DNA of 64,000 nt from Akkermansia muciniphila (GCA_945870025.1 CAMBQN010000003.1:1-64000), one strand, 5' to 3'; positions 16,007-25,823 are shown, counted from the first letter of the stretch. The notes: generated by a model from the sequence alone, not told the origin. Translations and numbers: made by a program.

Positions 16007-17647
16007 TCACTTCGTCTCGTAGAAATCGAATAACACGGGCTTCGGCTTGATCGCGGGGGTAGTGGCGGGCTCGGACCATGCGATGGTGCCATCCGCGCCG
16101 ACAAAGCCCGCGCCGACCGCCAGGTTGGCGCCATAAAAGTCCGGTTCGGCCGTATAGACCATCACATCAGGGATCCGGTCGTAGCGGTGGTTGTCGGAGA
16201 TAGTCGCGCCCCACGGAATGCCGCACTGGACCACTGCGGTGCGGTTGGTGTTGAATGGGTTGGGGGCGGTGAACCAAAGTCCATGGTCCGCGCGGGGGAA
16301 GACGCGCGCGCCGATTCGGAAAGTCTCGGGTGTCCAGGAAACGCCGTTTTTCCTGAAGATGCGGCGGATCAGAAAACTTGACTCCGGCTCGCCGAAGACA
16401 AAGAGATTCAGATCGTCGGTCTGCTGAGCGCTCAGAAGCGGTTCCAGCGCCGTGCGGGGCTTGCCATGCGCGAAACGCAGCCATTCATCAGCCCGGGCAT
16501 CCAGACGGCGTTGAGCATAGAAATCCATCGCGCCATCGGTCCCGCCGACCAAGATAAAGGGCTGCTGCAACGCATTCTGCAAACGGCTGCCCGTTTCGCC
16601 CACGCGCACGCGGGAAACCACCGTGCGGGCGTTGGTGACCGTAAGGTTGAGATCCAACCAGGCCGTGCCAACGGCGTTGGTCAGCATCTCCACCGGCGTG
16701 CCGTGGTCGCCCAAGGGATCAGCAATGAAGCGGGCATTTGGATTGTGCGGCGCAACCTTGTCAAAAATCGCCTGGCCCTGGTCAAAGCTGACCAAACTGT
16801 CATCCTGGCCATGAACCGCCAGGATGGGCGTTGTTTTCAACTGATGCGTCCACGCGGAAGCAAACTGAACATCGACCAACCGGCGCTGCCACGGTGGCAG
16901 TTCTTCGGGTTTCAGCTTGTGCCACACGTAGAAATCACCGCGTCCCGCGAGCACCATCACCGCGTTGAAACGTTGCGGATGTCGGGCGGCGATACACCAC
17001 GCGCCCAGTCCGCCCATCGAATAGCCGATGAGCACGACGCGGCTGGGATCGGTGCCGTAACGCACCTGCATCTCGTCCATCACGCGCAGCACGTCCTGCT
17101 CGCCGATCCCCTGAAAATCGGTGTTTCCTCGCCCGAAGGGGGCCACGATGCACGCGCCCGTTCGATCTGCAACACGAATCAAGGTTTCAGGAAAAAAAGG
17201 AAGGTTGAAACGGTCGGAAACCGGGGAGTAGCCGTGAAGAAAGATCAGCAGCGGAGCGGCTTTTCCCGGCGTCCAGTTTGGGGGCAGATAGCGGACGAAT
17301 GGCTGGGCCGAATCGTCAACCGAACTGATATAGGCGTCGACTTGGATTCCCAGAGGCCACGCGGGAGCATCGTTCCCGGACAGATTCCGCAGCGCATCGT
17401 TGAGGGTGGCGTTTTCGTTGGCGCTCGCGATCGACAGGTCTCGCCAGGAATTGTGATAGACGCGCTCCAGCAGCTCGATCCGGGCGACATGGAGGCGGAC
17501 TCGCGCCGCCTCCCACGCGCGCCAGTCCGATGCGGCCTGAAGGGGCAAGGCCCCCAGCAACAGCACGCCCAGCCGCGCCGCCACGAAGGCCGCGCAGAGG
17601 CGGCTCGTGCGCGCGTGCACCACAGGCCTAGTAGGTCCACCGGTCAT
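16007..17647 (-). CDS. Secreted alpha/beta-hydrolase esterase (PHB-depolymerase/feruloyl-esterase-like)
   Basis: Predicted secreted carboxylesterase of 546 aa. A signal sequence (AAFVAARLGVLLLGALPLQAAS) follows an Arg-containing N-terminus. The alpha/beta-hydrolase core (about residues 110-330) shows PLLIFLHGYSP for the oxyanion region, VVLIGYSMGGLGAW with the nucleophile Ser, the acid-residue region PILAVHGQDDSLV and a candidate catalytic His in DPLGDHGTP. The C-terminal about 200 residues form a second region of unknown fold. Possible substrates are esters on plant or algal polysaccharides; this is inference from the family. It is transcribed away from speA. Confidence 0.75.
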   Translation of the reverse strand: MTGGPTRPVVHARTSRLCAAFVAARLGVLLLGALPLQAASDWRAWEAARVRLHVARIELLERVYHNSWRDLSIASANENATLNDALRNLSGNDAPAWPLGIQVDAYISSVDDSAQPFVRYLPPNWTPGKAAPLLIFLHGYSPVSDRFNLPFFPETLIRVADRTGACIVAPFGRGNTDFQGIGEQDVLRVMDEMQVRYGTDPSRVVLIGYSMGGLGAWCIAARHPQRFNAVMVLAGRGDFYVWHKLKPEELPPWQRRLVDVQFASAWTHQLKTTPILAVHGQDDSLVSFDQGQAIFDKVAPHNPNARFIADPLGDHGTPVEMLTNAVGTAWLDLNLTVTNARTVVSRVRVGETGSRLQNALQQPFILVGGTDGAMDFYAQRRLDARADEWLRFAHGKPRTALEPLLSAQQTDDLNLFVFGEPESSFLIRRIFRKNGVSWTPETFRIGARVFPRADHGLWFTAPNPFNTNRTAVVQCGIPWGATISDNHRYDRIPDVMVYTAEPDFYGANLAVGAGFVGADGTIAWSEPATTPAIKPKPVLFDFYETK

Positions 17648-17883
17648 TGGACGACGATGGCCTTGTCCGACTCCAACTCGCCTAACTTATTCATGCGGAG
17701 TTCTCCCTTTTACCCGGTTGCCCTGCGATGCATGAATGATCCGCAACGCTGCGGACATCCGTTGCGTTGAAGTATACCACGCCGGAACCGCGCGCTAAAA
17801 CCGTTTTTATTTTTTGATTGTTTTTTTGTCCGTATGATGGCATGTTTCTCTCTGGCGAATCCCAGAGGAGAACGAATCATACG
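17648..17883. promoter_or_regulatory. Divergent intergenic region of esterase and speA with dyads
   Basis: The spacer carries nested inverted repeats: TCCGCA-ACGC-TGCGGA and CGCAACG paired with CGTTGCG (about 17741-17766). An AT-rich stretch follows, with a possible -10 TATGAT at 17833 just upstream of the speA ribosome site. No gene is seen. Promoter positions are tentative. Confidence 0.35.
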
Positions 17884-19809
17884 ATGTCAACGAACGTAGC
17901 CGACGCGCTTGAGGGGTGGAACAGTGTCCGGAGTGCCGAACTGTATTCGGTGGCGGCCTGGGGCAATGGCTATTTCAGTGTCACGCCAGACGGCTTTGCC
18001 GCCGTCCGCCTGCGGAATTCCTCGGGCGAGGTGTCGGTGAAGCTCTATGACGTCGTGCAGGGGCTGACCGAGCGCGGCCTCACCTGTCCCTTGCTGCTCC
18101 GCTTTTCCGACCTGCTGGGTGATCGCATCCGTATCCTGAACGAGTCATTCGCCAAAGCCATCGCCGACTACGGCTACAAGGGGTGTTACCGCGGCGTCTA
18201 TCCGATCAAGGTCAATCAGCAGCAGCAGGCGGTCTCGGATGTGACGACCTTCGGACGCCCATGGCATCACGGCCTCGAAGCGGGATCCAAGGCTGAGTTG
18301 TGCGCCGCGCTGGCCTTCATGCGAGACCCCGAAGCCTATATCATCTGCAATGGGTACAAGGATACCGAATTCATTGATCTGGCCCTCTCCTCCCTCAAGA
18401 TGGGGCTGCAGACGATCCTCGTCCTCGAAACCCCCGGCGAGCTGGATCTGATCCGTGACCGAGCCGCCGAACTCGGCGTCCGCCCCCGCATCGGCGTGCG
18501 CGTCAAGCTCTCGGCCCGCGTCGGCGGCAAATGGGCCGAATCGGGCGGCGACCGTTCGGTTTTTGGCTTGAGTCCCTCCCAGGTGATCGAGGTGGTTGAC
18601 GCCCTCCGCAGCCACGACATGCTCGACTGCCTCGAAATGCTCCATTATCATCTCGGTTCGCAGGTGCCCAACATCCGCGACATCCGCGCCTCCATCGCCG
18701 AGGCCGCCCGGTTCTACGTCGGACTCGTTGCCGAGGGCGCCCGCATGGGCATCCTCGACATCGGCGGCGGTCTGGCGATCGATTACGACGGCTCGCACAC
18801 CAATTTTCCGTCGTCGGCCAATTACGACATTCAGGAATATTGCGCCGATGTGGTCGAGGGGGCGATGCACGCCTGCAACGAAGCCAGCATCCCCCACCCC
18901 ATCCTGATCTCCGAATCGGGGCGCGCGCTGGTCGGCTATTACTCCGTCCTGTTGATCAATGTGATCGATACCGCCCGGTTCGAAGTTCCCGAACTGCCCC
19001 AGACCCTTCCCGATGTGATTCCCGAACCCCTGGCCAACCTCCTCGAGGTCGCCCGCTCGCTGCGCGCCAAGAACCTTCAGGAGTACTTCCATGATGCGGT
19101 CTTCTACCGCGACGAGATCCACTCCGCCTTCCAGCACGGCGACATCTCCCTGCGCACCCGCGCCCTCGCCGACCAGATCTTCTGGCACATCCTCACGCGC
19201 ATCGCGGCGGAAGTCCGGAAGATGAAGGCCGTGCCCCAGGAGTTGCGCGGTCTCGAAGCGGCGCTGGCCGATGTCTATTACTGCAACTTCTCGGTCTTCC
19301 AGTCGGTGCCCGACGCCTGGGCCGTCGATCAGCTCTTCCCCATCATGCCGATCCACCGCCTGCGCGAGAAGCCGACGCGCCTCGGGTTCATCTCCGACAT
19401 CACCTGCGACTGCGATGGCAAGATCGATGCCTTCATCGATCCGCACGATGTCAAGAGCGCCTTGCCCCTCCATGCCGTCTCCCGCGGCGAGGAGTATCTC
19501 CTGGGCATCTTCCTCGTCGGCGCGTATCAAGAGACCCTCGGCGACCTCCACAACCTCTTCGGCGACACCAATGTCGTCTCCATCCGCGTCGACGAGGATG
19601 GCGAGATCGAATACACTCAGGAATTGCGCGGCGATTCCGTGGGCGATGTGCTCTCCTACGTCGAATACAATCCCGGCACGCTGATGGAGCAATTCCGCGC
19701 CCTGGCCGAGGACGCGGTCAAACAGAAGAAGATCTCCCCCGCCGACCGCCGCACCATCCTCACCGCCTACGAAAACTCGATCCGGGGCTACACGTATTTC
19801 GAGAGCTGA
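17884..19809 (+). CDS. speA: Biosynthetic arginine decarboxylase
   Basis: PLP- and magnesium-dependent enzyme that converts arginine to agmatine, the first step of polyamine synthesis. The 641-aa length matches the SpeA family (E. coli about 658). PLP-lysine motif: RGVYPIKVNQQQ near residue 106. Others: GLEAGSKAEL, LEMLHYHLGSQVPN, DIGGGLAIDYDG and SESGRALVGYYS, with the C-terminal NFSVFQSVPDAW and DSDG-like region DITCDCDGKIDAFI. The ATG at 17884 follows an excellent AGAGGAGAA. The ORF-track start at 17818 lacks one. The following nucleotidyltransferase frame begins at its stop codon, so they are probably co-transcribed. Confidence 0.95.
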   Translation: MSTNVADALEGWNSVRSAELYSVAAWGNGYFSVTPDGFAAVRLRNSSGEVSVKLYDVVQGLTERGLTCPLLLRFSDLLGDRIRILNESFAKAIADYGYKGCYRGVYPIKVNQQQQAVSDVTTFGRPWHHGLEAGSKAELCAALAFMRDPEAYIICNGYKDTEFIDLALSSLKMGLQTILVLETPGELDLIRDRAAELGVRPRIGVRVKLSARVGGKWAESGGDRSVFGLSPSQVIEVVDALRSHDMLDCLEMLHYHLGSQVPNIRDIRASIAEAARFYVGLVAEGARMGILDIGGGLAIDYDGSHTNFPSSANYDIQEYCADVVEGAMHACNEASIPHPILISESGRALVGYYSVLLINVIDTARFEVPELPQTLPDVIPEPLANLLEVARSLRAKNLQEYFHDAVFYRDEIHSAFQHGDISLRTRALADQIFWHILTRIAAEVRKMKAVPQELRGLEAALADVYYCNFSVFQSVPDAWAVDQLFPIMPIHRLREKPTRLGFISDITCDCDGKIDAFIDPHDVKSALPLHAVSRGEEYLLGIFLVGAYQETLGDLHNLFGDTNVVSIRVDEDGEIEYTQELRGDSVGDVLSYVEYNPGTLMEQFRALAEDAVKQKKISPADRRTILTAYENSIRGYTYFES

Positions 19810-19868
19810 TGGCGCGCTCCGGAGCCCGGGGTCCCGGCCCGCCCGGCAGCCCCTGCGGGAGTTACGCT

Positions 19869-21221
19869 ATGTTTGATGCCGATTCGCCGCTCTATCGCGC
19901 CGCCATCGCCGTCGCCGCCCGCCTCCGCGAGGCGGGCTGGCCGACCCTCTTTGCCGGCGGCTGTGTGCGCGACGCTCTGCTGGGCCGGGCGATCAAGGAT
20001 ATCGACATCGCCACCGCCGCGCCGCCCGATACGGTCGAGACGCTCTTCCCCAGAACCGTCGCCGTGGGCAAGTCGTTCGGCGTGATTGTCGTACTCACCG
20101 ACACCGCCGCATTCGAGGTCGCCACCTTCCGTTCCGATGGCGCGTATTCCGACGGACGCCGGCCCGACGCGATCCGCTTCACCACCGCCGCCGAGGACGC
20201 CTCCCGTCGTGATTTCACGATCAACGGACTCTTCTACGATCCCGCCGATGGCACGGTCTCGGACTTCGTCAACGGCCGCGCCGACCTCGCCGCGCGCGTG
20301 ATCCGCGCCATCGGCGATCCCTCCGCGCGCTTCCGCGAAGACCACCTCCGGCTGCTGCGCGCCGTCCGCTTTGCCGCCGTCCTCGATTTTGCCATTGAAC
20401 CGGCCACGGCGGTCGCCCTCCGCGCCTGCGCTCCTCTGCTCGCCTCGGTCAGCGGTGAACGGGTCGGCGTCGAACTCACACGCATCCTGTGCGAAGCCTC
20501 CCGGCCGTCACGGGCGCTCGACCTGCTGCGTGAGACCGGCCTCCTCGGCGTCGTGCTCCCCGAAGTCGCCGCCTATCACGGCTGCCCGCAACCGCCCCGG
20601 TACCATCCCGAAGGCGACGTCTGGGCGCACACCTGCCTGATGCTCGACGCCCTGCCCACACCGCGCGATGCCGATCTGGCCTGGGCCGTTCTGCTTCACG
20701 ATGTGGGCAAGCCGCCCACTCGCCAAAGCCTCCCCGATCCCGCGATGGACGGCGCTCTGTGCCACCGCTTCCCCTGCCACGCGCCGCACGGCGCCGGCGT
20801 GGCCGCCGCGATCCTCGCGCGGTTACGGCAGCCGACCGCGCGCGTCGAGGCCGTTTCCGACGCGGTCCGCCGCCACATGGCCTTCGTGGATATTGGCGCG
20901 ATGCGCCCTGCGACCCGGCGGCGCCTGATCGGTTCGCCCGGTTTTGACCTGCTGCTCGAACTTCACCGCCTCGACCTGACCTTCAGCACCGGCGATCTGA
21001 CAACCCATGAATTGGCCCGCGCCTCCCGCGACGCCTTCGTCAACGAACCGGTCCTTCCCGAACCGTGGATTCGCGGTCGCGACCTGATCGCCCGCGGCCA
21101 CCGCCCCGGACCGGAACTCGGCCAGTTGCTGGAACGTCTCTACGACGCCCAGCTTGAGGGCGCCTATCCCGACCGCGAGTCGCTCTTGGCATCGGCACCC
21201 GCCCCGATCGCCTACTCCTGA
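19869..21221 (+). CDS. CCA-adding/poly(A) polymerase family tRNA nucleotidyltransferase with HD domain
   Basis: Class II nucleotidyltransferase of 450 aa that adds or repairs the CCA end of tRNA, or acts as poly(A) polymerase. The head domain has AGGCVRDALLGR, DIDIAT (catalytic aspartates) and the RRDFTINGLFYDP motif. RFREDHLRLLRAVRFA marks the neck domain. A C-terminal HD domain shows LLHDVGKP and the downstream HG region. The ATG at 19869 has GCGGGAG upstream. An alternative ATG at 19809 overlaps the speA stop and would add 20 low-complexity residues. Its 3' end overlaps the convergent SUMF1 gene by ten bases. Confidence 0.9.
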   Translation: MFDADSPLYRAAIAVAARLREAGWPTLFAGGCVRDALLGRAIKDIDIATAAPPDTVETLFPRTVAVGKSFGVIVVLTDTAAFEVATFRSDGAYSDGRRPDAIRFTTAAEDASRRDFTINGLFYDPADGTVSDFVNGRADLAARVIRAIGDPSARFREDHLRLLRAVRFAAVLDFAIEPATAVALRACAPLLASVSGERVGVELTRILCEASRPSRALDLLRETGLLGVVLPEVAAYHGCPQPPRYHPEGDVWAHTCLMLDALPTPRDADLAWAVLLHDVGKPPTRQSLPDPAMDGALCHRFPCHAPHGAGVAAAILARLRQPTARVEAVSDAVRRHMAFVDIGAMRPATRRRLIGSPGFDLLLELHRLDLTFSTGDLTTHELARASRDAFVNEPVLPEPWIRGRDLIARGHRPGPELGQLLERLYDAQLEGAYPDRESLLASAPAPIAYS

Positions 21222-22282
21222 GCCCGGCGTACGGTGCGAAAGCCGATGGCGGCGAAGGTTTCTTCCGGATTGGACCAACCACGTCTCGCTACTCGGACGT
21301 CGGATTCCTCCCATGAACCCCCACGGAGTACGCGCCCTTTCCCTTCCCAACTGGATGTCGGTCCGTACGGGTTGGATGCGTAGTCCGACAAATAGGGGCC
21401 ATAATAATCCCAGCACCACTCCCACACATTGCCAGACACATCGTAAAGCCCGTATCCGTTCGCGCCAAACACAGCAACTGGGCAAGTGTTCGTACCCGCG
21501 TAGTTGGCGTTTGTGGAAGCAATGATGTCTCCCCAGGGATACTGCCGACCGGCAGGACCTCCCCGTGCCGCCCGCTCCCACTCCGCCTCGGTCGGCAACC
21601 GATAGCCATTCGCTGACCAGTCGCAAACGGCTTCCGGTCCATACGTCGCCTCGCGATACACGGCTCCGCCGACGGTGTGGTAGCAGGGCGTGAGCCCCGC
21701 CTGTTCACTCCGCGCATTGCACCACGCGACCGCCTCATACCAGGTGACCGTGTGAACCGGCTGGTTAGTCGCATTGCCGTCTCCTTTTGGAGGATAGAGG
21801 TCGTAGCCGTTTGTAATCGCCCAGTTTCGCACATTCTGCCACAGTGCCCAGGTCACCTCGGTCTGATCCATGTAGAGCGCGCTCGTGTAGACCATGTGGA
21901 CCGGCACCTCATCGTTTCCACCTTCTGCGAACGCATCCCCCATCTGGAAAACCCCGGCTGGGATAAAAGCCATGCCTGCGGGCGTCGCGGGGTCGAACAC
22001 GCGGAGGGAGACCGCAGTGTTGGTTGCCGTGTGCCGGACGAAATCGACCCAGTTGCTGGATCCTGTGAGTGTCACCGCTCGTTGCACGGTGCAGGTCACT
22101 CCTGCCGTCGCGGCGTTGCTCCAGACGAGTGTCCCGCCGGCGGAAAGAGCCGTGATCGCCGTGTTGGTCGGCGAGACCATACGGAAGAAGACCGCGCCGC
22201 CGACCGCCACCCGCGCACACGCGAATGTCACACAGACGAATAGCGCCGCCTGCCGCAAGCGTCGTCCTTTCGTTGTCGTCAT
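21212..22282 (-). CDS. SUMF1/FGE-sulfatase-domain protein, secreted, lacking catalytic cysteines
   Basis: The 356-aa protein has a signal peptide (RQAALFVCVTFACARVAVGG), a beta-rich N-terminal part (about 25-110) and a SUMF1 domain from about residue 115 (MAFIPAGVFQMGD, VTWALWQNV, RLPTEAEWERAARGG, YDVSGNVWEWCWDYYG, GRVLRGGSWEESDVRVARRG, IGFRTVRR). In true formylglycine-generating enzymes the segment after RGGSW carries the two active-site Cys. Here it is EESDVRVARR with no Cys. It therefore probably does not activate sulfatases and may be a structural or binding protein. The start is fixed by AAAGGAGGAAG upstream of 22282. It is the last gene after rseP. Confidence 0.85.
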   Translation of the reverse strand: MTTTKGRRLRQAALFVCVTFACARVAVGGAVFFRMVSPTNTAITALSAGGTLVWSNAATAGVTCTVQRAVTLTGSSNWVDFVRHTATNTAVSLRVFDPATPAGMAFIPAGVFQMGDAFAEGGNDEVPVHMVYTSALYMDQTEVTWALWQNVRNWAITNGYDLYPPKGDGNATNQPVHTVTWYEAVAWCNARSEQAGLTPCYHTVGGAVYREATYGPEAVCDWSANGYRLPTEAEWERAARGGPAGRQYPWGDIIASTNANYAGTNTCPVAVFGANGYGLYDVSGNVWEWCWDYYGPYLSDYASNPYGPTSSWEGKGRVLRGGSWEESDVRVARRGWSNPEETFAAIGFRTVRRAQE

Positions 22283-22331
22283 GGCTTCCTCCTTTGCGGA
22301 ACGGGGACCCTGCAAGGGATGCGATGGCGGT

Positions 22332-23723
22332 TCAGGGCTGCCGCGCCGCGCGCTCCTGCTGCGCATTGCGGCGGAGATGCAGCACGTCCTTAAACACCAG
22401 CAGCACCATCAGCCCGATCAGCAGCACGGCAAAACCGGTGACCAGCACGTTGATCACCCGGGGGTGAGGCTTGCGCCGGGTGATCATCTCCCAGAGCGAA
22501 AAGACGATATGCCCGCCGTCGAGCACCGGCAGCGGCAGCAGGTTGATGATCGCGAGGTTAATGCAGATCATCCGCAGGAAGCCCATGCTGCTGAGCACAC
22601 TCTCTTGCACAATCCGCCACATCATCGCCATGATGATCACCGGCCCGCCGATCGCGCCAGCCACCCGTTTCCGCTCGCCGCTGACCTTGGGTGCAATCAG
22701 CGCCTTCAACACGCGAACCACCTGCATCGCGTCACTGCGGATCTGCCGCCACGGCGCGCGGTATTGCATCCACATCGCCGACTCGGCGGCGTTATCGACG
22801 CTGACGCCGATCAGACTCAAGCCTGCCGCGTTCAGTATGGGTGTGACCGTGAGGGTCAGGTCTCGTCCGCCGCGCAGCACGCCCAATTGCACCGGCCGCG
22901 CACCGGCGGCCCCCATCCGCATGACGAAATCAGAGCTGTTATGCACCGGTGCCCCGTCCAAGGTCACCACCACATCCTTGGCAAGCATCCCAGCCGCCTG
23001 CGCGGGGCTGTCGGCCAGCACCTCCTGGATCTGGCATTTGCCATCCCAGTACACACCGGCAATTCCGCGGATATCGGGCGATAGGTTGGTCACCGCGACG
23101 CGGACCTTTCGCACGGCGCCGTCGGCGGCAGCCCGGACCGAGAGTTCAACGCCGGTATCCATACCGCCCACTAGGTGACACTCGACGAGGTAATCACTCC
23201 ACGTGGTCACGCGTTGGCCACCGACCTGCTCGATCACATCACCCGGTCGCAGCCCGGCAACCCAAGCGGACGTTTCCGGTTCGACCGTGCCGATCCGCGT
23301 GCTGACCACGCCCGTCACCGATCCCGGCGCAAACCAGATGATCCACGCGAGCACAATCGCCAGCAGCACGTTGCCCGCCGGACCGGCGACCGACACGACG
23401 ATCCGCTTCCACGGCGGCATGTCGGTCAACTTTTCCGCAGCCACCCCGTCGCCCCCCTGAATCGCCTCCATGCCCGACGGATCGAGCTGCGGCAGCGCCA
23501 CGTAACCGCCGACCGGGAAAACGTTGATGCGGTACTCGGTTTGCCCGACCCGCCGCTTCCACAACGCGGGGCCGAACCCGATCGCAAAGGCATCCACACG
23601 GAAACCCAGCAACTTGGCCGACAAGAAATGGCCGAATTCGTGGATGAAAATCGCGAGCCCAAAGAGAAGCGCCACGATCACCCCTGCCCAAACGCCCTGC
23701 ACCACCATCAGAAAAGTGTCCAT
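22332..23723 (-). CDS. rseP: RIP metalloprotease RseP
   Basis: Inner-membrane site-2 protease of 463 aa that cuts membrane-anchored anti-sigma factors or leftover signal peptides. Zinc motif FIHEFGHFLSAKLLGF lies near residue 27. VFPVGGYV follows, then AGPAGNVLLA. Two PDZ-like regions fall around 130-300 (GLRPGDVIEQVGGQRV and GMLAKDVVVTLDGAPV). The second metal motif is NLLPLPVLDGGHIVF near residue 400. It lies 13 bases downstream of dxr. The dxr-rseP order after cdsA is widespread in bacteria and supports the assignment. Confidence 0.95.
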   Translation of the reverse strand: MDTFLMVVQGVWAGVIVALLFGLAIFIHEFGHFLSAKLLGFRVDAFAIGFGPALWKRRVGQTEYRINVFPVGGYVALPQLDPSGMEAIQGGDGVAAEKLTDMPPWKRIVVSVAGPAGNVLLAIVLAWIIWFAPGSVTGVVSTRIGTVEPETSAWVAGLRPGDVIEQVGGQRVTTWSDYLVECHLVGGMDTGVELSVRAAADGAVRKVRVAVTNLSPDIRGIAGVYWDGKCQIQEVLADSPAQAAGMLAKDVVVTLDGAPVHNSSDFVMRMGAAGARPVQLGVLRGGRDLTLTVTPILNAAGLSLIGVSVDNAAESAMWMQYRAPWRQIRSDAMQVVRVLKALIAPKVSGERKRVAGAIGGPVIIMAMMWRIVQESVLSSMGFLRMICINLAIINLLPLPVLDGGHIVFSLWEMITRRKPHPRVINVLVTGFAVLLIGLMVLLVFKDVLHLRRNAQQERAARQP

Positions 23724-23736
23724 GTGTGTATCCGTT

Positions 23737-24945
23737 TCACTGTTCGGTCATTGCTGCAATCACCCCTGCGGACTCCCGACGCGCCCAGGCGTCGGCGGCG
23801 AGCACCGCATCCAACGTGTCGTCGGGGGCGGCGTCATGCCGTCCCAAAACCTCTTCAACTGTTCTGGCGATTCCGCTGAAGGAAATCCGCCCCTCTAGAA
23901 AAGCGGCCACCGCCACCTCGTTGGCGCCATTCAGAACCGCGGGGCAGGTGCCTCCGCGCAGCGCCGCCTGGCGCGCCAGCGCCAGACAACGAAACCGATT
24001 CTCATCCGGGCCGTGGAAGGTCAGGCCCCCCAGCGCCGTTAAATCCAGTTCGGGCAGATCGGTGGCGACCCGATCGGGCCAGGTGAGCGCGTACTGGATG
24101 GCAAAACGCATGTCGGGCGGCGAAAGTTGCGCCAGCACCGAGCGGTCGGCGAACTCCACCAGCGAATGGACGATGCTCTGCGGATGCACGAGCACCTCCA
24201 CCCGATCCACGGGGATGTTGAAAAGCCAGTGCGCCTCGATCACTTCCAGCCCCTTGTTCATCATCGTCGCCGAATCGATCGTCACCTTCCGCCCCATGCG
24301 CCAGCGGGGATGGTTGAGCGCGTCGGCCACCGTGACCCGGTCAAAATCAATTTCCGGCGAGGCGGCGAACGGGCCGCCCGACGCGGTCAGGACCAGCCGC
24401 CGCACCCGCGTCTCGGCGAACCGCGACGGATCGGCGCCTGCTGCTCGGACGCACGCCGCCTCGCCGCTCACCGACTGCAGACACTGAAAAACGGCGCTGT
24501 GTTCGCTGTCGATCGGCAGCAGCCGCACGCCGCACGCCTCCCGGCGGCGCATCACGAGCGCCCCCGCCGCGACCAGCACCTCCTTGGTCGCCAAAGCCAC
24601 ATCCTTGCCCGATTCCATGGCCGCGAGCGTCGGACGGAGTCCGGCCATCCCTACCAGCGCGCACAGCGCGATGTCGGCCTCGGCGGTGCGCGCCAGCTCC
24701 TCGACGCCCGCCTCGCCGTCGATCACGTCCAGTTCCGGCGCCAGACGCCGCGCCGTGATCGCCGCAACCGGATCGGCCAGGGCCACCCGCCGCACGCCGA
24801 ACTCCCGCGCCTGCGCCACCAACCGCGCCGCATTGGAACGCGCGGCCAGTCCCGTCACACGCACACAGCCGGGGAGCGCCGCCGCCACCCGCAGCGCGCT
24901 CTCGCCAATCGATCCCGTGCTTCCCAATAGGACTATTGACTTCAT
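23737..24945 (-). CDS. dxr: 1-deoxy-D-xylulose-5-phosphate reductoisomerase
   Basis: Second enzyme of the MEP isoprenoid pathway: NADPH-dependent conversion of DXP to MEP. The 402-aa protein has the N-terminal nucleotide fold LLGSTGSIGESALRV, the LATKEVLVAAG segment, the metal/substrate site DSEHSAVFQ, the loop LTASGGPF, and MNKGLEVIEAHWLF with VHPQSIVHS. All are standard. It overlaps cdsA by four bases. Supplying isoprenoids, it sits next to uppS, which makes the undecaprenyl carrier from them. Confidence 0.95.
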   Translation of the reverse strand: MKSIVLLGSTGSIGESALRVAAALPGCVRVTGLAARSNAARLVAQAREFGVRRVALADPVAAITARRLAPELDVIDGEAGVEELARTAEADIALCALVGMAGLRPTLAAMESGKDVALATKEVLVAAGALVMRRREACGVRLLPIDSEHSAVFQCLQSVSGEAACVRAAGADPSRFAETRVRRLVLTASGGPFAASPEIDFDRVTVADALNHPRWRMGRKVTIDSATMMNKGLEVIEAHWLFNIPVDRVEVLVHPQSIVHSLVEFADRSVLAQLSPPDMRFAIQYALTWPDRVATDLPELDLTALGGLTFHGPDENRFRCLALARQAALRGGTCPAVLNGANEVAVAAFLEGRISFSGIARTVEEVLGRHDAAPDDTLDAVLAADAWARRESAGVIAAMTEQ

Positions 24946-25823
24946 GCGTGGAACCAGGAGAAATAGAAGAACACGACGGCGGGGGCGAACACGAGGCTGT
25001 CAAACACATCCAGCACGCCGCCGATCCCCGGCAGATAGCCCCCGGAGTCCTTGGCGTCAACGGCCCGCTTGAACAGCGACTCGATCAGATCGCCCAACAC
25101 CCCCACCACGCCCAGCACCAGTCCGAGCACCACGGCATGACACAGGGAGACCTGAGCGAACGGGCCAGCCGGTATGGATGAAAAATGTTTGGCCGCCTCA
25201 ACTGCACCCACGCTGCTGGCGACGGCAACGACCATGCCGCCCACGAACCCTTCCCACGACTTTTTGGGCGAGACCCGCGGAAACATCCGGTGCCGCCCGA
25301 ATGCGATGCCGCACGCATAGGCACCCGCATCGCACATTTTCAGCACCAGCGCCGTGTAAAACGCCAGAAAAACACCCTCCCGCGTGATCTCAAAAGGCCC
25401 CGTGGATCCCCATTGCGCCAGCCTCAGAAAAAACGAGAGCATGAACGGGAGGTAACAAAACCCCAGCGCCGTCACCGCTGCATTGCGCAACGGGTCCTTG
25501 GCCTTGGGATCCAGCAGAAGCTGCGTCAGCAGTCCGAAGAACATCAGCGCCAAAAGGAGGCTTTCGTAGGGAAAGCCGCGAGGCAGGCCATTCTCGATGT
25601 GCAGCGGCAAGGCATACAGCACGCCGATCCAGACCATTCCGCCTAAAATCCCCAGCGTCTTCGAAACCGCCATCCCGCCACGCTCGCACAGCCGGTAAAA
25701 CTCATAGAGCGTCAGTCCGGCAAAAAGCTGGAGCACGACGAACAACGCCCAGCCGGGTAGGTAACGCAACACGCCGACCCAGAAACAGGCTACGGCCACA
25801 CCGGTAATAATTCGTTTGATCAT
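24942..25823 (-). CDS. cdsA: Phosphatidate cytidylyltransferase (housekeeping copy)
   Basis: Makes CDP-diacylglycerol for membrane phospholipids. Of 293 residues, with about eight hydrophobic segments, it ends with the CdsA signature: SPKKSWEGFVGGM near residue 188 and LIESLFKRAVDAKDSGGYLPGIGGVLDVFDS near residue 245. It overlaps uppS and dxr by four bases each, so the three are translationally coupled. The uppS-cdsA-dxr-rseP order is the conserved bacterial arrangement, which marks this copy as the general one and the copy at 3947 as additional. Confidence 0.95.
   Translation of the reverse strand: MIKRIITGVAVACFWVGVLRYLPGWALFVVLQLFAGLTLYEFYRLCERGGMAVSKTLGILGGMVWIGVLYALPLHIENGLPRGFPYESLLLALMFFGLLTQLLLDPKAKDPLRNAAVTALGFCYLPFMLSFFLRLAQWGSTGPFEITREGVFLAFYTALVLKMCDAGAYACGIAFGRHRMFPRVSPKKSWEGFVGGMVVAVASSVGAVEAAKHFSSIPAGPFAQVSLCHAVVLGLVLGVVGVLGDLIESLFKRAVDAKDSGGYLPGIGGVLDVFDSLVFAPAVVFFYFSWFHA

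Noticed and set aside
18145-19692. 515-aa minus-strand ORF opposite speA
   Set aside because: Antisense frame of a clearly coding arginine decarboxylase gene; its composition (Asp/Gly/Val-rich) mirrors the sense codons.
21212-22282. Sulfatase-activating FGE
   Set aside because: SUMF1 fold is clear but the catalytic Cys positions are not Cys.
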